From Streptomyces sp. NBC_00670 (GTDB lineage Bacteria > Actinomycetota > Actinomycetes > Streptomycetales > Streptomycetaceae), in NCBI RefSeq assembly GCF_036226765.1, contig NZ_CP109017.1, forward strand, positions 2,989,501 through 3,053,500: 64,000 nucleotides of DNA. Reading direction: 5' to 3'. The notes beneath the pieces are model-generated. The model ran no database searches and was not told the origin of the DNA. It worked only from the letters and a program-made list of their open reading frames with translations. The position numbers and the translations under genes are program-made. Below, in pieces: positions 52,512-63,738 of the stretch (positions are counted from its first letter, which is position 1; every line of letters starts with the position of its first letter).

Positions 52512-52590
52512 CGCACGACGGCGCACGCGGCGGCGGACACCCCGCCCCTCCCCCGCGCCGATGTCCCGGTCCTCGACGAACGAGAGGCAG

Positions 52591-53085
52591 ATGCACACCG
52601 ACCGCACCTCCACCACCCGCTTCGCCGTCCCCGTGGACGCCGCGCTGCGCACCGCCGGCTGGACCCCGGGACGCTGGGACATAAAGCAGGCCGAGATCTG
52701 GGCCGACACCCTGCGCGACCACACCACGCCCGGCGGCCACCGGCACACCGTCTTCCCCGCCGCCGTCGAGGCCTGGGCCGAATTCGGCGGCCTGCGGCTC
52801 ACCGCACAGGAGGCCGGACGCCAGCTCGCCCCCGCGCCCCTGCACCTCGACCCCCTGCACGGCCTCCACCTCGCCCGCACCCTCGGCGACCTCGGCCGCG
52901 CCCTCGGCACCGAACTCTGCCCCCTCGGCGAGGAGACCGACAGCCGCGCCCTCCTCGCCATCGACGCCGAAGGCCGCACCTACGCCCTCGACCACACCGG
53001 CGACTGGTACCTCGGCGCCGACCTCGACCAGGGCCTCACCACCCTGCTCACCGGCATGACACCGGTCCGCCTCACGACGGCCTGA
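52591..53085 (+). CDS. SUKH-3 immunity-type protein
   Basis: 164 residues from an ATG at 52591 with AGAGG upstream; an upstream ATG at 52561 is possible. It matches SUKH-3 (GWTPGRWDIKQAEIWADTLR, FPAAVEAWAEFGGLRLTAQE, DSRALLAIDAEGRTYALDHT, closing GLTTLL). SUKH-3 proteins neutralise YwqJ-like deaminases and other toxins by direct binding in described polymorphic toxin systems. Partnership with the deaminase gene at 51918 is inferred from adjacency and order. Cytoplasmic; no signal. Confidence 0.85.
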   Translation: MHTDRTSTTRFAVPVDAALRTAGWTPGRWDIKQAEIWADTLRDHTTPGGHRHTVFPAAVEAWAEFGGLRLTAQEAGRQLAPAPLHLDPLHGLHLARTLGDLGRALGTELCPLGEETDSRALLAIDAEGRTYALDHTGDWYLGADLDQGLTTLLTGMTPVRLTTA

Positions 53086-53181
53086 ACGGGACGGCACGGA
53101 CCGCATCCGGCCGGCCCACGCAGCCACCGGACAGCAACGGCGGGCGCCGCGGACCACCGGACAGACACCGCGGACCCCGCC

Positions 53182-54567
53182 CTACGCCGACGCCGCCCCC
53201 GCCGGGATCACCGCCGACACCCGGAAACCCCCCGCATCCGTCGGACCGGACACGAACACGCCCCCCAGCGCGCTCACCCGCTCCTTCATCCCCACCAGCC
53301 CGTTCCCCCCGCTCGGCAACCGGGCCGCGTCCACCGCGCCCGGCTCCGGCTCGGGCGCCGGCTCGTTCTCCACCTGCATCGCGATCTCCGCCGCCCGGTG
53401 CGCCAGCCGCACATACGTCTTCGCACCCGCCGCATGCTTGTGGACGTTGGTCAACGCCTCCTGCACCACCCGGTACGCCGTCGACTCCACCTCCGGCGCG
53501 TATCCCCGCGCCTCCCCCTCCACCGACAGATCGACCACCATCCCGGCCGCCGCCGACTGCCCCACCAGCTCGTCCAGCTCCGCCAGCGTCGGCCCCTCCG
53601 GCGTCCCCTCATTCCCGCCGGACGGCCCCTCGTCCACCCGCGAAGCCGCCGCGGCCGCGGCCAGGCCCACCGCCGCCAACGGCACCGGCTCCACCACACC
53701 GTCGGAACCGCCCAGCACCCCGCGCTCCCGCCCCGCGAGAGCGTCCCCGCTGCGCAGCACCCCGAGCATCTCCCGCAGCTCGGTCAACGCCTGCCGGCCC
53801 ATGTCCCCCACCAGCGCCGCGTTGCGCACCGCCTTCTCCGGGTCCTTCCGCGCCACCGCCTGCAACGCCGCCGCGTGCACCACCATCAGACTCACCCGGT
53901 GCGCCACCACGTCGTGCATCTCGCGCGCGATGCGCGTCCGCTCCTCGTTGCGCGCCCACTCCGCCCGCTCCTCGGCACGTTCCGCCAGCAGCAGCAACTC
54001 CCGCTCCAGCGAATCCGCCCGCTCCCGCAGACTCTCCATCAGCCGCCGCCGCGCCCCGACGTACAGCCCCAGCAGCACCGGCGGTGTCGTCATCCCGAGC
54101 GCGGTCGTGAGCGAGAGGAACGGCACGAACCAGTCACTGATCGCCAGATCCCCGTGCATCACCCCCTGGTGCGCCCGCACGTACGTCACGATCAGCGTCG
54201 CGACGAACGACATCCCGGACAGCGCCCCGATGATCCGCCGCGGCAGTTCGGCGGCGGCCAGCGTGTAGAGGCCCACCAGGCCCAGCAGGAACCCCATCTG
54301 CGCCGGCGTGATCGCGATCGCCACCAGCACGACGGCGATCGGCCACTTCCGCCGCAGCACCAGCGAGAGGCCGGCGAGGAATCCGAACACCATCCCCACC
54401 GACACGGGCAGCCCCGCGTCCTGCGCGAACGGCCACCCCTCCGCCGTGCACTCCACGGCGGACACCGCCGCGAGCCCGACGTCCAGCACCGCCGAACGCC
54501 ACCGGTCCCACCACCAGGGCCCGCCCCCCGGCGACGGCCCGGCACGCTCTTCCCCCGTCGTGGTCAT
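53182..54567 (-). CDS. NarL-type sensor histidine kinase, orphan
   Basis: 461 residues. An N-terminal membrane part (about 20-165; several helices such as VGMVFGFLAGLSLVLRR and PIAVVLVAIAITPAQMGFLL) precedes a HisKA_3 domain with the phospho-acceptor His in REMHDVVAHRVSLMVVHAA. The C-terminal HATPase_c has the N-box QEALTNVHKHAAG and the G-box NGLVGMKERV. Normally it would pair with a LuxR-type response regulator, but none lies next to it. Signal unknown. Convergent with the SUKH-3 gene across a 96-nt gap. Confidence 0.92.
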   Translation of the reverse strand: MTTTGEERAGPSPGGGPWWWDRWRSAVLDVGLAAVSAVECTAEGWPFAQDAGLPVSVGMVFGFLAGLSLVLRRKWPIAVVLVAIAITPAQMGFLLGLVGLYTLAAAELPRRIIGALSGMSFVATLIVTYVRAHQGVMHGDLAISDWFVPFLSLTTALGMTTPPVLLGLYVGARRRLMESLRERADSLERELLLLAERAEERAEWARNEERTRIAREMHDVVAHRVSLMVVHAAALQAVARKDPEKAVRNAALVGDMGRQALTELREMLGVLRSGDALAGRERGVLGGSDGVVEPVPLAAVGLAAAAAASRVDEGPSGGNEGTPEGPTLAELDELVGQSAAAGMVVDLSVEGEARGYAPEVESTAYRVVQEALTNVHKHAAGAKTYVRLAHRAAEIAMQVENEPAPEPEPGAVDAARLPSGGNGLVGMKERVSALGGVFVSGPTDAGGFRVSAVIPAGAASA

Positions 54568-54688
54568 ACCCCCACCCTACGGGCGCCCGCCCCGCCTTTT
54601 CCGAAGAGTTTCCCCGACCGGCCCCGCCCGACGGAGAGGAGATCGGGGCCCGGGCCCCGATGTGTCTCGGGTAAGGTCTGGAGCGCCG

Positions 54689-54764
54689 TCCCCCGTGGTG
54701 TAACTGGCAGCACACTGGTTTTTGGTACCAGCAGGACAAGGTTCGAATCCTTGCGGGGGAGCCA
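54689..54764 (+). tRNA. tRNA-Gln(UUG)
   Basis: 76 nt including encoded CCA (54762-54764). Acceptor TCCCCCG pairs with CGGGGGA; anticodon stem CTGGT/ACCAG encloses TTTTGGT, so the anticodon is TTG (54722-54724), reading CAA. The T-arm GGTTCGAATCC is standard. Immediately upstream of glmU and followed by its own terminator hairpin. Confidence 0.95.
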
Positions 54765-54787
54765 CGGCCAACACGACCTAGAGCTTC

Positions 54788-54813
54788 GGGCCCCGGCTGT
54801 CAAGCCGGGGCCC
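54788..54813 (+). terminator. Terminator after tRNA-Gln
   Basis: A perfect 11-bp stem, GGGCCCCGGCT (54788-54798) with AGCCGGGGCCC (54803-54813), loop 4 nt, 74 nt before glmU. Confidence 0.85.
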
Positions 54814-54887
54814 GCTCTCATGCTCGCCCCATATCCCCCCGGTATCCTGCGGATGTCCATCTCACCCCATAAGCCGAAGGGCATTCC

Positions 54888-56375
54888 GTGAGCGCCAACC
54901 GTCCCCAAGCTCTCGGCTCCGCTCGAGCAGGGGAGACCCCACTCGCAGCCGTCGTCGTTCTCGCGGCGGGTGAGGGCACCCGTATGAAGTCGGCCACACC
55001 CAAGGTCCTGCACGACATCTGTGGCCGTTCCCTCGTGGGTCACGTGCTCGCCGCCGCGCGGGAGTTGGAGCCGGAGAACCTCGTCGTGGTCGTGGGGCAC
55101 GCCCGCGAGCAGGTCACCGACCACCTCGCCGGCGTCGACGCCGGCGTACGCACCGCCGTGCAGGCGGAGCAGAACGGCACCGGGCACGCCGTCCGCATGG
55201 CCCTGGAGGAGCTCGGCGGCACGGTCGACGGCACGGTGGTGGTCGTCTGCGGCGACACCCCGCTGCTGACCGGCGGGACGCTGCGCGACCTGGCCGGCAC
55301 GCACGCCGCCGACGGCAACGCGGTGACGGTGCTGACCGCGCAGGTGCCGGACGCCACCGGGTACGGCCGGATCGTGCGGGACGGCGCCTCGGGTGCCGTC
55401 ACGGCGATCGTGGAGCACAAGGACGCCTCCGACACCCAGCGGGCGATCCGGGAGATCAACTCCGGGGTGTTCGCGTTCGACGGGCAGCTGCTGGCCGACG
55501 CGCTGAAGCAGGTGCGGACGGACAACAGTCAGGGCGAGGAGTACCTGACGGACGTGCTCGGCATCCTGCGTACGGCGGGGCACCGGGTGGGTGCCTGTGT
55601 GGCCGGTGACCACCGGGAGATCGCGGGGATCAACAACCGCGTGCAGCTCGCCGAGGCGCGCCGCATCCTGAACGACCGGCTGCTGACGCGGGCGATGCTG
55701 GCGGGCGTGACGGTCGTGGACCCGGCGACGACGTGGGTGGACGTGACGGTGACGTTCGAGCAGGACGCGGTGGTGCAGCCGGGTACGCAGCTGCTGGGTG
55801 CCACGCACGTGGGTGAGGGCGCTGAGGTCGGTCCGAACACGCGGCTGACGGACACCCGGGTCGGCGCGGGTGCGCGGGTGGACAACACGGTGGCCGTGGA
55901 GGCCGAGGTGGGTCCGGGCGCGTCGGTGGGTCCGTACGCGTACCTGCGTCCCGGGTCGCGGCTGGGGCTGAAGTCGAAGGTCGGGACGTTCGTGGAGACG
56001 AAGAACTCCTCGATCGGTGAGGGTACGAAGGTGCCGCACCTGTCGTACGTGGGGGACGCGACGATCGGCGAGTATTCGAACATCGGTGCGGCGAGTGTGT
56101 TCGTGAACTACGACGGCGAGCACAAGCACCACACGACGGTCGGCTCGCACTGCAAGACGGGTTCGGACAACATGTTTGTGGCACCGGTCACGGTCGGGGA
56201 CGGTGCGTACACCGCCGCGGGGTCGGTGATCACGAAGGATGTGCCGCCCGGTTCGCTGGCGGTGGCCCGGGGCCAGCAGCGGAACATCGAGGGCTGGGTG
56301 GCCCGCAAGCGTCCCGGGAGCGCGGCCGCGAAGGCGGCGGAGTCGGCGTCCCGGGGACCGGGAGACGAAGGCTGA
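54888..56375 (+). CDS. glmU: Bifunctional GlmU (GlcN-1-P acetyltransferase / GlcNAc-1-P uridyltransferase)
   Basis: 495 residues from a GTG with AAGGG upstream. The N-terminal pyrophosphorylase domain (about 18-250) begins [18 protein letters not shown]; the C-terminal half is a left-handed beta-helix of hexapeptides ([20 protein letters not shown]) with [12 protein letters not shown] holding the acetyl-transfer His. It makes UDP-GlcNAc for peptidoglycan. A basic C-terminal tail ([19 protein letters not shown]) extends beyond the family core, as in other actinobacteria. First gene of the glmU-prs run. Confidence 0.97.
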   Translation: MSANRPQALGSARAGETPLAAVVVLAAGEGTRMKSATPKVLHDICGRSLVGHVLAAARELEPENLVVVVGHAREQVTDHLAGVDAGVRTAVQAEQNGTGHAVRMALEELGGTVDGTVVVVCGDTPLLTGGTLRDLAGTHAADGNAVTVLTAQVPDATGYGRIVRDGASGAVTAIVEHKDASDTQRAIREINSGVFAFDGQLLADALKQVRTDNSQGEEYLTDVLGILRTAGHRVGACVAGDHREIAGINNRVQLAEARRILNDRLLTRAMLAGVTVVDPATTWVDVTVTFEQDAVVQPGTQLLGATHVGEGAEVGPNTRLTDTRVGAGARVDNTVAVEAEVGPGASVGPYAYLRPGSRLGLKSKVGTFVETKNSSIGEGTKVPHLSYVGDATIGEYSNIGAASVFVNYDGEHKHHTTVGSHCKTGSDNMFVAPVTVGDGAYTAAGSVITKDVPPGSLAVARGQQRNIEGWVARKRPGSAAAKAAESASRGPGDEG

Positions 56376-56431
56376 CCGGAAACGGGTACGTCTGAGTCGG
56401 CGTACCGTGATAAGTGCACATCCGCACCCCA

Positions 56432-56464
56432 CCCAGCTGTGGCGTTTCGCTGTGCCCAGCTGTG
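56432..56464 (+). repeat. Direct repeat in the prs leader
   Basis: CCCAGCTGTG at 56432-56441 and again at 56455-56464 (23-nt period), 23 nt before the prs start. It may be a regulator site or a fortuitous repeat; no consensus matched. Confidence 0.35.
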
Positions 56465-56486
56465 ACACCTCTGAGGAGACTGTGCT

Positions 56487-57461
56487 GTGACCGGGATCAA
56501 GACGACCGGCGAGAAGAAGTTGATGTTCTTCTCCGGCCGCGCCCACCCCGAGCTTGCCGAGGAGGTCGCCCAGCAGCTGGGTGTCGGGGTCGTCCCGACG
56601 AAGGCCTTCGACTTCGCCAATGGCGAGATCTATGTCCGTTATCAGGAGTCGGCGCGCGGTGCGGACTGTTTCCTGATCCAGAGCCACACGGCGCCGATCA
56701 ACAAGTGGATCATGGAGCAGTTGATCATGATCGACGCGCTGAAGCGGGCGTCGGCGCGCTCGATCACGGTCATCGTGCCGTTCTACGGTTACGCGCGGCA
56801 GGACAAGAAGCACCGCGGGCGTGAACCGATCTCGGCGCGTCTGATCGCGGATCTGATGAAGACGGCGGGCGCGGACCGGATCCTGACCGTGGATCTGCAC
56901 ACGGACCAGATCCAGGGCTTCTTCGACGGCCCGGTCGACCACCTGTTCGCGCTGCCGCTGCTGGCGGACTACGTGGGCCGCAAGGTGGACCGGGCGAAGC
57001 TGACGGTGGTCTCGCCGGACGCCGGCCGGGTGCGGGTGGCGGACCGGTGGTGCGACCGGCTGGGCGCGCCGCTGGCGATCGTGCACAAGCGGCGCGACAA
57101 GGACGTGGCGAACCAGGTCACGGTCCACGAGGTCGTCGGTGATGTGAAGGGCCGTATCTGCGTCCTGGTGGACGACATGATCGACACCGGCGGGACGATC
57201 TGCGCCGCGGCGGACGCGCTGTTCGCGCACGGTGCGGAGGACGTCATCGTGACGGCGACGCACGGTGTGCTGTCGGGTCCGGCGGCGGACCGGCTGAAGA
57301 ACTCGAAGGTGAGCGAGTTCGTGTTCACGGACACGCTGCCGACGCCGAACGAGCTGGAGCTGGACAAGATCACGGTGCTGTCGATCGCGCCGACGATCGC
57401 GCGTGCGGTGCGCGAGGTGTTCGAGGACGGTTCGGTGACGAGCCTGTTCGACGAGCAGTGA
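56487..57461 (+). CDS. prs: Ribose-phosphate pyrophosphokinase (PRPP synthetase)
   Basis: 324 residues from a GTG with GAGGAG upstream. ATP-binding FDFANGEIYVRYQES, the flexible catalytic loop DKKHRGREPISARL and the PRPP loop VLVDDMIDTGGTICAAADAL are all intact. It converts ribose-5-phosphate and ATP to PRPP for purine, pyrimidine, histidine and tryptophan synthesis. The glmU-prs order is conserved; a 111-nt gap carries a direct repeat. No unusual features. Confidence 0.97.
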   Translation: MTGIKTTGEKKLMFFSGRAHPELAEEVAQQLGVGVVPTKAFDFANGEIYVRYQESARGADCFLIQSHTAPINKWIMEQLIMIDALKRASARSITVIVPFYGYARQDKKHRGREPISARLIADLMKTAGADRILTVDLHTDQIQGFFDGPVDHLFALPLLADYVGRKVDRAKLTVVSPDAGRVRVADRWCDRLGAPLAIVHKRRDKDVANQVTVHEVVGDVKGRICVLVDDMIDTGGTICAAADALFAHGAEDVIVTATHGVLSGPAADRLKNSKVSEFVFTDTLPTPNELELDKITVLSIAPTIARAVREVFEDGSVTSLFDEQ

Positions 57462-57502
57462 GGTTTCTGCGGCTGCCGCGCACGCGGTAGTGCGTGATCG
57501 TT

Positions 57503-57558
57503 TTGGGTGCGGCCTCCCCCGCCGAGTAGACTGCCCGAGTTGCTCGGCGAGGGAGGCC
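57503..57558 (+). promoter_or_regulatory. rplY promoter overlapping a large hairpin
   Basis: TTGGGT (57503-57508) with 18-nt spacing to TAGACT (57527-57532). The arms 57511-57526 and 57543-57558 pair (14 of 16) with the -10 inside the loop, so the hairpin might instead, or in addition, terminate the prs transcript. Confidence 0.45.
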
Positions 57559-57682
57559 GTCCGCGTGTGCGTCGCACATGCGTACGACTGTCCGTTATCG
57601 ACGCGCTCTTCGTAGCAGGCCGTTCGTGGCCGGGTGACCGACTGTTTTCCGTCACCGTCTTCCACTACGAGGAGTGATCATC

Positions 57683-58276
57683 ATGTCCGAGGTGAAGCTC
57701 GCCGCCGCCAAGCGCACCGAGTTCGGCAAGGGTGCCGCCCGCCGCATCCGCCGCGAGGACAAGGTTCCGGGCGTGCTCTACGGGCACGGTTCGGACCCGG
57801 TGCACCTGACCCTCCCGGGCCACGAGCTGCTGCTGGCGCTGCGTACCCCCAACGTTCTGATCGCGCTGGACATCGAGGGTGCGGGCCAGGAGCTGGCCAT
57901 CCCGAAGTCGGTGCAGCGCGACCCGATCAAGGGTTTCCTGGAGCACGTCGACCTGCAGCTCGTGAAGCGGGGCGAGAAGGTCAACGTCGAGATCTTCGTG
58001 CACACCGAGGGTGAGCTGGCCCCGGGCGGCAACCTGCTGGAGCACGTGCTGAACGCGCTGCCGGTCGAGGCCGAGGCCACGCACATCCCCGAGTCGGTCA
58101 CCGTGTCGATCGAGGGCCTGGAGGCCGGCGCCTCCATCCTCGCCAAGGACATCACCCTCCCGTCCGGCACCAAGCTGGCCGTGGAGGAGGACACCGTGGT
58201 GCTGCAGGTCCTGGCCGCGCAGGCCGAGGAGTCCGCGGAGGGCGAGGGCGAGGGCGACGAGGCCGCCGAGGCCTGA
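57683..58276 (+). CDS. rplY: 50S ribosomal protein L25 (general stress protein CTC type)
   Basis: 197 residues from an ATG at 57683 with GAGGAG 8 nt upstream; an upstream GTG at 57674 lies inside that site. The N-terminal L25 domain (about 1-95) has AAAKRTEFGKGAARRIRRED and QRDPIKGFLEHVDLQLV; the C-terminal TL5 beta domain (about 100-180) contains EGELAPGGNLLEHVLNALPV; the tail is acidic (ESAEGEGEGDEAAEA). It binds 5S rRNA in the large subunit. Long (CTC) form as in most actinobacteria. Confidence 0.96.
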   Translation: MSEVKLAAAKRTEFGKGAARRIRREDKVPGVLYGHGSDPVHLTLPGHELLLALRTPNVLIALDIEGAGQELAIPKSVQRDPIKGFLEHVDLQLVKRGEKVNVEIFVHTEGELAPGGNLLEHVLNALPVEAEATHIPESVTVSIEGLEAGASILAKDITLPSGTKLAVEEDTVVLQVLAAQAEESAEGEGEGDEAAEA

Positions 58277-58396
58277 GCCACGGCTTCCGCCTGACGTCGT
58301 CGTGTGCGCCGGCCGCTGTTCCCTCACGGGGCAGCGGCCGTCGCGCGTCCGCACCCGCACCTCATATCCGCATCCGCAGCGCAAGGAGAGATGGAC

Positions 58397-58996
58397 GTGA
58401 CGACCGACGAGGCCGCCGCACCGTGGCTGATCGCGGGCCTGGGCAATCCGGGGCCGGAGTACGCCATGAACCGGCACAACGTGGGGTTCATGGTGGCGGA
58501 GCTGCTGGCCGGGCGGATGGGGGGCCGGTTCAAGCGGGCCGGCCGGGCGCAGGCGCAGGTGGTGGAGGGGCGGATGGGTCCGCCCGGTCCGGGCAGCCGG
58601 CGGGTGGTGCTGGCGAAGCCGATGTCGTACATGAACCTGTCGGGCGGCCCGGTCAACGCGCTGCGGGAGTTCTACAAGGTGCCGCTGTCGCACGTGGTGG
58701 CGGTCCATGACGAGCTGGACATCGACTACGGGGTGCTGCGGCTGAAGCTGGGCGGCGGGGACAACGGGCACAACGGGCTGAAGTCGATGACGAAGGCGAT
58801 GGGGGCGCAGTACCACCGGGTGCGGTGCGGGATCGGGCGGCCGCCGGGGCGGATGCAGGTGGCGGACTTCGTACTGAAGGACTTCTCCTCGTCGGAGCGC
58901 AAGGAGCTGGACTGGTTCGTGGACCGGGCGGCGGACGCGGTGGAGGCGTTGGTGACGGAGGGTCTGGAGCGGGCGCAGAACACCTACAACTCGTGA
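58397..58996 (+). CDS. pth: Peptidyl-tRNA hydrolase
   Basis: 199 residues from a GTG at 58397, chosen because AAGGAG is 8 nt upstream; an ATG at 58391 is only 2 nt from it. The motif [18 protein letters not shown] carries the catalytic His; [17 protein letters not shown] holds the Asp, with [12 protein letters not shown] the tRNA-binding loop. It releases peptides from peptidyl-tRNA that drops off the ribosome. Adjacent to rplY, the conserved pairing. Ends before the RBS-hairpin region of the next gene. Confidence 0.96.
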   Translation: MTTDEAAAPWLIAGLGNPGPEYAMNRHNVGFMVAELLAGRMGGRFKRAGRAQAQVVEGRMGPPGPGSRRVVLAKPMSYMNLSGGPVNALREFYKVPLSHVVAVHDELDIDYGVLRLKLGGGDNGHNGLKSMTKAMGAQYHRVRCGIGRPPGRMQVADFVLKDFSSSERKELDWFVDRAADAVEALVTEGLERAQNTYNS

Positions 58997-59113
58997 GTCG
59001 GCCCGTCCCCTTCGCGGTGCGGCCCGTGTCCCGCGCGGGGTGACCGGCGCCACTGGTGCCGTGAACGCGTACAACTCGTGACTTGTCTCCTTCGCGAGTT
59101 GACCGGGTGTGCG

Positions 59114-59140
59114 GGCATGGCCAAGGATCTCGGCCATGCC
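59114..59140 (+). promoter_or_regulatory. Hairpin sequestering the ribosome site and start codon of the 59136 gene
   Basis: GGCATGGCC (59114-59122) and GGCCATGCC (59132-59140) pair perfectly; the loop AAGGATCTC carries the Shine-Dalgarno AAGGA and the start ATG (59136-59138) lies in the second arm. Translation would depend on opening the stem. Confidence 0.5.
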
Positions 59141-59627
59141 TTCTGCCGCCGCCGCATCGTCCCGGGGCTCCGTGGCGCTGCGGTTCGGGCAGCGTGCGCT
59201 GATGGTCGTGGTGACCGCCCTGATTCTGGTGGGCGGGGTGTGGGGGTCGTGGGGGACGGCGCAGTACGTGGTGCTCACCAAGGGGCGTGAGCGGGGGACG
59301 GTCGAGGTGGCGGACTGTTCGCGGGACACGTGCACGGGGCCGTACCGGCCGGTGTCGGCGGGGTCGGTGGCGCGCGCCAGGGTCCGGCTGGACACGTCGG
59401 TGGGTGTGCGCACGGGCGAGGTGCTGACCGTCGTGGTGAAGCCGGGCACGGACGAGGTGGTGCGCTCCGGTCCGGCCGGGATGCTGTACGCGTGGCTGCC
59501 GCTGGCGGGTGCGCTGATGCTGGCCGGGGTCGTGGTGGCGGGCGGGCTGCGCATGCGGCGTACGGCGTGGGCGATGGGCGGCACGGGACTCGTGCTGGTG
59601 ACGGCGGCGTTCGTCGCCCTCCAGTAG
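59136..59627 (+). CDS. Two- to three-pass membrane protein, function unknown
   Basis: 163 residues from an ATG at 59136, assuming the hairpin start; an upstream GTG at 59109 is in frame. Helices: LMVVVTALILVGGVWGSW (about 23-40), YAWLPLAGALMLAGVVVAGG (about 118-137) and AWAMGGTGLVLVTAAFVAL (about 144-162). An extracytoplasmic middle domain (about 45-115) has DCSRDTCTGPY with two Cys, possibly a disulfide. No known family recognised. Between pth and ppc on the + strand; ends before a strong bidirectional terminator. Confidence 0.7.
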   Translation: MPSAAAASSRGSVALRFGQRALMVVVTALILVGGVWGSWGTAQYVVLTKGRERGTVEVADCSRDTCTGPYRPVSAGSVARARVRLDTSVGVRTGEVLTVVVKPGTDEVVRSGPAGMLYAWLPLAGALMLAGVVVAGGLRMRRTAWAMGGTGLVLVTAAFVALQ

Positions 59628-59644
59628 CCGCGGCGGACACGGAA

Positions 59645-59689
59645 CACGGCGGTGCCCCGGCATGACGTGCATGCCGGGGCACCGCCGTG
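59645..59689. terminator. Bidirectional terminator between the membrane-protein gene and ppc
   Basis: A perfect 19-bp stem (59645-59663 with 59671-59689; core GGCGGTGCCCCGGCAT), loop 7 nt. Confidence 0.92.
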
Positions 59690-59708
59690 CCCGGTGACTA
59701 CGGCCGGG

Positions 59709-62441
<2,733 letters not shown>

Positions 62442-62610
62442 AGGTGCGGCTCCTTGCAGTGTTGAAGCTCGTCTGGAGGGAACCCGGGGCCGGGCCGGGC
62501 GGCTGGACCGCTTCGGCGGCCGGGCATCCGGGCAGGAAGTCAGAGCGGACCACGCTGTCCGACCGAATCCAAGGATAGGTGTCCATGCGGACGCGCAGAC
62601 TGTTGGGCTC

Positions 62611-62667
62611 TTGCCGCCGGGTGACGCGCTGCCATACTTACGTTGCCGTAGGTTACGGAACCGTAGG
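62611..62667 (+). promoter_or_regulatory. Desaturase promoter and tandem 15-bp operator
   Basis: TTGCCG (62611-62616) and CATACT (62633-62638, 16-nt spacer) form a likely promoter. Two adjacent 15-bp repeats follow, TTACGTTGCCGTAGG (62638-62652) and TTACGGAACCGTAGG (62653-62667), 12 of 15 identical; the second contains the dyad TACGG-AA-CCGTA. Placed over the start site, this is a good candidate site for the TetR protein encoded at 63735. Confidence 0.65.
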
Positions 62668-62727
62668 AAAACCTGCGCCCCGCCCCCCGGCACCTGTCAC
62701 GATCCTCGACCCCCCAGGGGACGCTGT

Positions 62728-63738
62728 ATGACCACAAGTTCCGACGTGATCGGCGACGCACCGCAGCCGTCGCCCGACTCCCCCCTCCCGTCCGCCACTC
62801 TCGGTGGCGAGCAGAAGCGTTCGATCGAGCAGATCACGCTGCTCCTCTTCATCACCGTTCCGTTCCTGGCCCTGGTGGCGGCCGTGCCGCTGGCCTGGGG
62901 CTGGGGCGTGAGCTGGCTCGACATCGGGCTGCTGGTCTTCTTCTACTACCTCGGATGCCACGGCATCACCATCGGTTTCCACCGCCACTTCACGCACGGC
63001 TCGTTCAAGGCGAAACGTCCGCTGAAGATCGCGCTGGCGATCGCCGGCTCGATGGCGGTGGAAGGACCGCTGGTGCGGTGGGTGGCCGACCACCGCAGGC
63101 ACCACAAGTTCTCCGACGCCGAGGGAGACCCCCACTCGCCCTGGCGGTACGGCGAGACGGTCCCGGCGCTGATGAAGGGCCTGGTCTGGGCGCACATCGC
63201 CTGGATGTTCGACGAGGAGCAGACCCCGCAGGACAAGTACGCACCGGATCTGATCAAGGACCCGGCGCTGCGGGCGGTCTCCCGCCAGTTCGTGCTGTGG
63301 ACGGTGCTGTCGCTGGCGCTGCCGGCGCTGATCGGCGGTCTGGTGACGATGTCCTGGTGGGGTGCGGCCACGGCGTTCTTCTGGGGTTCACTCGTCCGGG
63401 TGGCGTTGCTGCACCACGTGACCTGGTCGATCAACTCGATCTGTCACGCGGTGGGCAAGCGGCCCTTCAAGTCCCGTGACCGCTCCGGGAACGTGTGGTG
63501 GCTGGCGGTGCTGTCCTGCGGCGAGTCCTGGCACAACCTGCACCACGCCGACCCGACCTCCGCGCGCCACGGTGTGATGCGCGGGCAGCTGGACTCCTCG
63601 GCGCGGATCATCCGCTGGTTCGAACAGCTCGGCTGGGCGTACGACGTGCGGTGGCCGTCACGCTCGCGTATCGATTCCAAGCGGAACTCCGGGGAAGGCC
63701 GCGCCCGGCGCAAGGAGGAGACCGCGCAGGCGGCATGA
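62728..63738 (+). CDS. Membrane fatty acid desaturase (stearoyl-CoA/acyl-lipid delta-9 type)
   Basis: 336 residues from an ATG with AGGGG upstream. Helices around 35-85 (TLLLFITVPFLALVAAVPL, LDIGLLVFFYYLGCHGI) and 185-230 frame three His boxes: HRHFTHG, HRRHHK and HNLHHAD, the diiron site. It introduces a cis double bond into saturated acyl chains using O2 and an electron donor that is not adjacent. It is coupled to the downstream TetR gene by a 4-nt overlap (ATGA). The tandem operator upstream suggests TetR control of membrane fluidity. Confidence 0.95.
   Translation: MTTSSDVIGDAPQPSPDSPLPSATLGGEQKRSIEQITLLLFITVPFLALVAAVPLAWGWGVSWLDIGLLVFFYYLGCHGITIGFHRHFTHGSFKAKRPLKIALAIAGSMAVEGPLVRWVADHRRHHKFSDAEGDPHSPWRYGETVPALMKGLVWAHIAWMFDEEQTPQDKYAPDLIKDPALRAVSRQFVLWTVLSLALPALIGGLVTMSWWGAATAFFWGSLVRVALLHHVTWSINSICHAVGKRPFKSRDRSGNVWWLAVLSCGESWHNLHHADPTSARHGVMRGQLDSSARIIRWFEQLGWAYDVRWPSRSRIDSKRNSGEGRARRKEETAQAA

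Noticed and set aside
54564..57665. Long leftward frame opposite glmU and prs
   Set aside because: Its product is Arg/His/Asp repetitive and overlaps glmU and prs, which have perfect family motifs.
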